Positions 60,714 through 64,000 of a stretch of 64,000 nt of DNA are shown here, in pieces (positions within the stretch are counted from its first letter, which is position 1; each line of letters begins with the position of its first letter). Below the pieces are notes generated by a model. It was not told the origin of the DNA and did no database searches. It saw nothing but the letters and a program-made list of their open reading frames with translations. Origin of the DNA: Paenibacillus glycinis (GTDB lineage: Bacteria > Bacillota > Bacilli > Paenibacillales > Paenibacillaceae); assembly GCF_009909185.1 (NCBI RefSeq), contig NZ_JAAAMV010000028.1, positions 1-64,000 on the forward strand, read 5' to 3'. The translations under genes and the position numbers were made by a program.

Positions 60714-61358
60714 ATGTGTCAAGCGATAGCCATCACGGCCGCTTCATCCGAGCTGACGGAGCGTTTCGGGCTCGACAATGTCCTGTTCCATACATCCAAC
60801 CGGTATGAAATCCACCCGACGGAATCGGTGTCCGCGATCATCCACCACAAGAACGAAAGGGTCCTGGACGAATTCCGCTGGGGAATGGTGCCGTATTGGG
60901 CGAAGGATTCCGTGCGGATGGACAGCATGAAGCTGTTCGAGAAACCGATCTACGAGCGGATCGCCAACAAGCAGCGCTGCATCATTCCGTGCACCGGCTT
61001 CTACGTCGCCCGCACCGAGGGCAAGGAAGTGCATCGCGTCAAGATCACGATGCGCAGCGGCACGTTCGCCGTGGCCGGCCTCTACGACGTGTTCCGCCAA
61101 GCGTCGGGGGAAGAGATGCGCACCTGCACGATGCTCATGACCAAGGCCAACGGCTTGATCGCGCCGTACGAGCCGCAAATGCCGGCCATCCTGGAGCCGG
61201 AAGACATCTCCGATTGGCTGACCCGCGGCGTGCGCACGCCGTTCGAGCTGAAGAACATGCTCCGCATGATGGAGTCCGCGCGCATGATCGCGATTCCGCT
61301 CTCGCCGACCGGCGACGCGGAGCTGGAGTTCGACGCGCAGCGGACGGAGATGGTGTAG
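60714..61358 (+). CDS. SRAP (YedK/HMCES-like) domain protein, degenerate site
   Basis: This 214-residue protein has the SRAP fold, whose active members cross-link to abasic sites in single-stranded DNA through Cys2. Cys2 (MCQ), EFRWGMVPYWAKD (about 52) and the RCIIPCTGFY strand (about 88-97) are recognisable. However, the NARAET-like segment is absent, the GFYEW glutamate is Val98, and the His of the usual HDRMP motif is replaced (YEPQMP, 152-157). It may bind DNA without normal catalysis or have a new role. GAGGAGG precedes ATG. It is divergent from the AraC gene. Confidence 0.82.
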   Translation: MCQAIAITAASSELTERFGLDNVLFHTSNRYEIHPTESVSAIIHHKNERVLDEFRWGMVPYWAKDSVRMDSMKLFEKPIYERIANKQRCIIPCTGFYVARTEGKEVHRVKITMRSGTFAVAGLYDVFRQASGEEMRTCTMLMTKANGLIAPYEPQMPAILEPEDISDWLTRGVRTPFELKNMLRMMESARMIAIPLSPTGDAELEFDAQRTEMV

Positions 61359-61381
61359 ACGTTTCCTTGGCATCTGGCTTA

Positions 61382-61421
61382 GAGCCCACGGGCTGCCTTT
61401 ACGGCAGTCCGCGGGCTTTTT
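61382..61421 (+). terminator. Terminator after the SRAP gene
   Basis: AGCCC..GG.CTGCC and GGCAG.CC..GGGCT arms around a 5-nt loop are followed by TTTTT. Confidence 0.88.
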
Positions 61422-61478
61422 GCGTTTTAGTTTTATTTTAACCGGGACGAGCTTGATTCGGTAAGCGTAGCCTGCGCC

Positions 61479-62267
61479 TTAATCCCTGCCCGAACGCTCC
61501 GCGATGATATCGGAGGGCAGCTTGCCGGCGATGCGTTTGAAGATGCGGTTAAAGTACGAGGGATCGCTGTAACCGAGATGATCCGAGATGTCCTGCACGG
61601 TCAGCCGCGAGTGGCGAAGCATGTAGAGCGCGGTCTTCATTCTCCTGCGATGCACGTAGTCGCTGATCGTCATGCCCGTCACCTTGCGGAACAGGGAGGC
61701 CGCGTAGTTGGGGCTGACGCCGATGCAGCCGCCAAGCTCGAGCTTGGTGATTTTGCCGCGGTAATGGTCGTCGATGTACCGCTTCATCACCTCGATATGG
61801 TGAATGGACGAGGGCGCCTTCTCGCCTTCGTCGTACTCCCGGCTGACCGTGACCATGAGCTCCGTCAGCAGCGCCGCGCACATGATGGAGAAGTAGCGGT
61901 CCCTCGCGGACCACTGCTCCACGATATAAAGCAGCTTCTCGAGCAGCAGCTCGGGCATGTGCGTCACCCAGCGCAGGGGCGTCCGCCTGGCGAGAATGGG
62001 GAGCAGCAGCACCGTCGCGGTATCCGCCGGGCTGAAGCGGACGACGACGCTCTCGCGGAGGCTGCCGGCGCCGCGCAGCTCCGCCGCGGGCACCCCCGCG
62101 GGAATGAGCAGCAGGTCGTTCTTGCGGCACGTGGTCAACTGCCCGGCGAGGCGGTAAGTCGTCTGCCCGAACCGGATCCAGACCAGGGTGAAGCTGTCGC
62201 TGCCGAGCGTCTGCTGTTCGCTCTTCAGGATGCCGCGTTCCTGCCGGATATCGAAGATGTCGAACAT
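61479..62267 (-). CDS. AraC family transcriptional regulator
   Basis: This 262-residue regulator has an N-terminal cupin-like ligand domain (about 1-145) with little family identity. A C-terminal AraC DNA-binding domain covers about 160-257 (ITKLELGGCIGVSPNYAASL, FRKVTGMTISDYVHRRRMKT, VQDISDHLGYSDPSYFNRIF). GGAGGCG lies 8 nt before ATG. It is divergent from the short pyruvate kinase gene across a 158-nt shared region, so it could regulate that gene; this is inferred from position only. Confidence 0.92.
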   Translation of the reverse strand: MFDIFDIRQERGILKSEQQTLGSDSFTLVWIRFGQTTYRLAGQLTTCRKNDLLLIPAGVPAAELRGAGSLRESVVVRFSPADTATVLLLPILARRTPLRWVTHMPELLLEKLLYIVEQWSARDRYFSIMCAALLTELMVTVSREYDEGEKAPSSIHHIEVMKRYIDDHYRGKITKLELGGCIGVSPNYAASLFRKVTGMTISDYVHRRRMKTALYMLRHSRLTVQDISDHLGYSDPSYFNRIFKRIAGKLPSDIIAERSGRD

Positions 62268-62425
62268 GGCGTCGCCTCCGTTTCCTCTTTCTTCATCCGC
62301 TTCCTGCTACTTTCGTCCTCTTCATCGTACTATTCTACAGCTACTGTACTATAGTTCATCGCGCTCGCGCAATCGATCTTCTACAATGAAAGAAGCGATG
62401 AAAATAGGATCTGGGAGTGAGCAGA

Positions 62426-63469
62426 ATGAAGAAGACAGCGATCGTGTGCACGATGGGACCTGCCTGCATGTCCGAAGAAATGTTGGAGAATATGCTGCTG
62501 GCCGGCATGAATATAGCTCGATTGAACTTGGCGCACGGGGAGCTTTCGGACCATAAGGAGCGCCTCGAGCTGGTGCGCGCGGCCGCGAAGAAGCTGAACG
62601 TGCCCGTCTCCATCATGCTGGACATCAAGGGACCGGAGATCCGCACCGGACTGCTGCAGGAGCCTTCCTACCTGCTGGCGACCGGCGAATTCCTGACGCT
62701 GACGACGGAACAAGTCCTGGGCACCGAGAAACGGATCTCGGTCTCGTACGACCTGGCGCAAGACGTGTCCGTCGGCTCGCGCATCATGATCGACGACGGC
62801 TTGATCGAGCTGCAGGTCGTTCGCATCGAAGGACCGGACGTCGTCTGCGTCATCCAGAACGGCGGCATCATCAAATCCCGCAAAGGCGTTAACCTGCCGG
62901 GCATCCGCACGAGCCTGCCGGGCGTGACGGAGAAGGACAAGCTGCACATCGCCTTCGGCATCGAGCACAACGTGGAAATCATCGCGATGTCGTTCGTCCG
63001 CCGCGCGGAAGACGTGCAGGAAGTAAAGGCGATGCTGGCCGCGCAAGGCGCCGGCCACATTCAAGTCATGTCCAAGATCGAGAACCAGGAAGGCCTGGAC
63101 GAGCTCGAAGCGATCGTGGAAGCTTCCGACAGCATCATGGTCGCCCGCGGCGATCTTGGCGTCGAGATTCCGATCGAGGACGTGCCGATGGCGCAGAAGC
63201 AGATGATCAGCGCCTGCAACCGCGCCGGCAAATTCGTCGTCACCGCGACGCAAATGCTCGAATCCATGCAGAGCAACCCGCGTCCGACCCGCGCCGAAGC
63301 GTGCGACGTGGCGAACGCGGTATGGGACGGCTCCGACGCGGTCATGCTGTCCGGCGAGACGGCGGCCGGCAAATACCCGCTGGAGGCGGTCCGCACGATG
63401 GCGGCGATCGCGATCCGCGCGGAGCAGACGATGGGCGAAGTCGCAAAGAAAGATTTGATCGGAGCGTAG
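62426..63469 (+). CDS. Pyruvate kinase lacking the C-terminal domain
   Basis: This 347-residue protein covers the A and B domains of pyruvate kinase. Catalytic blocks include ARLNLAHG (31-38), [12 protein letters not shown] (64-75), SKIENQEG with the catalytic Lys, [11 protein letters not shown], and [20 protein letters not shown]. It ends at about the point where the C domain (effector site) normally begins; typical enzymes are 470-585 residues. The usual LNFSHG Ser is Ala36 and the usual LDTKG Thr is Ile67, both next to the monovalent-cation site. ATG 62426 follows GGGAG by 8 nt. A catalytically altered, unregulated paralogue is likely. Confidence 0.88.
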   Translation: MKKTAIVCTMGPACMSEEMLENMLLAGMNIARLNLAHGELSDHKERLELVRAAAKKLNVPVSIMLDIKGPEIRTGLLQEPSYLLATGEFLTLTTEQVLGTEKRISVSYDLAQDVSVGSRIMIDDGLIELQVVRIEGPDVVCVIQNGGIIKSRKGVNLPGIRTSLPGVTEKDKLHIAFGIEHNVEIIAMSFVRRAEDVQEVKAMLAAQGAGHIQVMSKIENQEGLDELEAIVEASDSIMVARGDLGVEIPIEDVPMAQKQMISACNRAGKFVVTATQMLESMQSNPRPTRAEACDVANAVWDGSDAVMLSGETAAGKYPLEAVRTMAAIAIRAEQTMGEVAKKDLIGA

Positions 63470-63496
63470 GCTTCGTTTAAAGTGAATAGAGAAGGT

Positions 63497-63535
63497 GAAA
63501 CGGCTGGCGTCTCCTTTGGGGGCGCCAGCCGTTTC
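63497..63535 (+). terminator. Long hairpin after the pyruvate-kinase-like gene
   Basis: A perfect 13-bp stem GAAACGGCTGGCG / CGCCAGCCGTTTC closes a 13-nt loop. The T-run is poor (ATT), so it may be a weak terminator. Confidence 0.6.
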
Positions 63536-63630
63536 ATTCCGGAGAAATCCACGCCACTTGGCTTGGATGAGGACAACGCGCGGCGGCTTTGCCGCGCATT
63601 GCGATTTACTAACGTTAGGCGGGAGCACTT

Positions 63631-64000
63631 ATGCACGTATTGACGGTTGATCATATTTCGAAGAGCTACGGCGAAAAAATATTGTTTCAAGATGTGTCGT
63701 TCGGCGTGGAGTCGGGCGACAAAATCGGCATCATCGGGGTGAACGGCACCGGGAAGTCGACGTTCATGCAGGTCGTCGCGGGCATCGAGCCTCCCGACGC
63801 GGGTTCGATTCTCGTCGTCGGCGGGACGACGGTGCGGATGCTGTCGCAGGATCCGCAATTCGACCCCGAGGAGACGGTGCTGGAGCATGTGCTCGGCGGC
63901 GATTCCGCGCAGATGCAGGCCGTGCGCGCCTATGCGGCGGCGCTGCGGGAATTGGAGCTGAAGCCCGGCGACGAGGCGCTGCAGGAGCGCCTTGTTCGCG
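63631..64000 (+). CDS. ABC-F family ATPase, Uup/YfmR-like (partial)
   Basis: The first 123 codons of an ABC-F protein are present; the window ends inside the gene. Residues 1-60 show the first ABC cassette: HISKSYGEKILFQDVSFGVE, then Walker A GVNGTGKST and the Q-loop LSQDPQF. ABC-F proteins are soluble twin-ATPase factors acting on ribosomes; the IGVNGTGKST form points to the Uup/YfmR branch. GGGAG lies 6-7 nt before ATG. Confidence 0.88.
   Translation, partial: MHVLTVDHISKSYGEKILFQDVSFGVESGDKIGIIGVNGTGKSTFMQVVAGIEPPDAGSILVVGGTTVRMLSQDPQFDPEETVLEHVLGGDSAQMQAVRAYAAALRELELKPGDEALQERLVR

Overview
The window reads as a chromosomal segment of a high-GC, Gram-positive, endospore-forming bacterium of the Paenibacillaceae, most like Cohnella or a high-GC Paenibacillus. 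The reasons are strong AGGAGG-type ribosome sites with many GTG and TTG starts, a GerA/GerB/GerC germinant-receptor operon, an S-layer-homology (SLH) surface protein, a T-box leader before ilvA, FosB, and a B. subtilis-style fad gene set. No phage, insertion sequence, CRISPR array, rRNA operon or replication origin was seen. The genus call is an inference from gene content.

Left part (1-26900). A 20-bp tandem repeat array runs into the end of an aldo/keto reductase gene. An aldose-epimerase-like gene and a PadR/DUF1700/DUF4097 envelope-stress operon follow. From about 4.8 to 16.6 kb is a signalling block: a membrane HD-GYP phosphodiesterase, a PAS-XRE regulator, a tandem zinc-knuckle mini-protein, a 1296-residue hybrid kinase, an OmpR-type regulator, a degenerate-GGDEF/EAL protein and a LytS-like kinase. 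CTAACA-type direct repeats spaced exactly 11 bp occur before the regulator gene, just after it, and before the LytS-like kinase, and may mark a small regulon. Then come tRNA-Thr(CGT), a sedoheptulokinase-like FGGY kinase, a cysteine-rich protein, an HSL-type esterase, a small tyrosinase-like protein, MscL with a zinc ribbon plus NUDIX, a degenerate MHYT-type kinase, and an AlkC-like/ArAE pair.

Middle part (27000-41300). Two short stress-like proteins are followed by a leftward four-gene membrane operon: UgtP-like glycosyltransferase, MFS, TVP38/VTT, and a membrane zinc ribbon. Next are ilvA with its T-box, a PPK2 polyphosphate kinase, a run of small enzymes (histidine phosphatase, GNAT, Dabb, FosB) and a 1407-residue LTD/Ig/choice-of-anchor-I/BIG2/SLH surface protein with PhoP-box-like sequences upstream.

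Right part (41300-64000). The fatty-acid beta-oxidation genes are collected here: etfB-etfA leftward, and fadF(etfD-like)-fadN-fadA-fadE-lcfA-thioesterase rightward. No TetR-type FadR gene is present in the window. A hairpin-forming 66-bp tandem repeat sits between fadE and lcfA. Then come two tiny proteins, a second-type Map, the ger operon, two AraC regulators, an SRAP paralogue that lacks most catalytic residues, a pyruvate kinase without its C-terminal domain, and the start of an ABC-F ATPase cut by the window edge.

The most unusual items are the 11-bp regulatory repeats, the fadE-lcfA hairpin repeats, the mini type-3 copper protein, the degenerate SRAP protein and the short pyruvate kinase.
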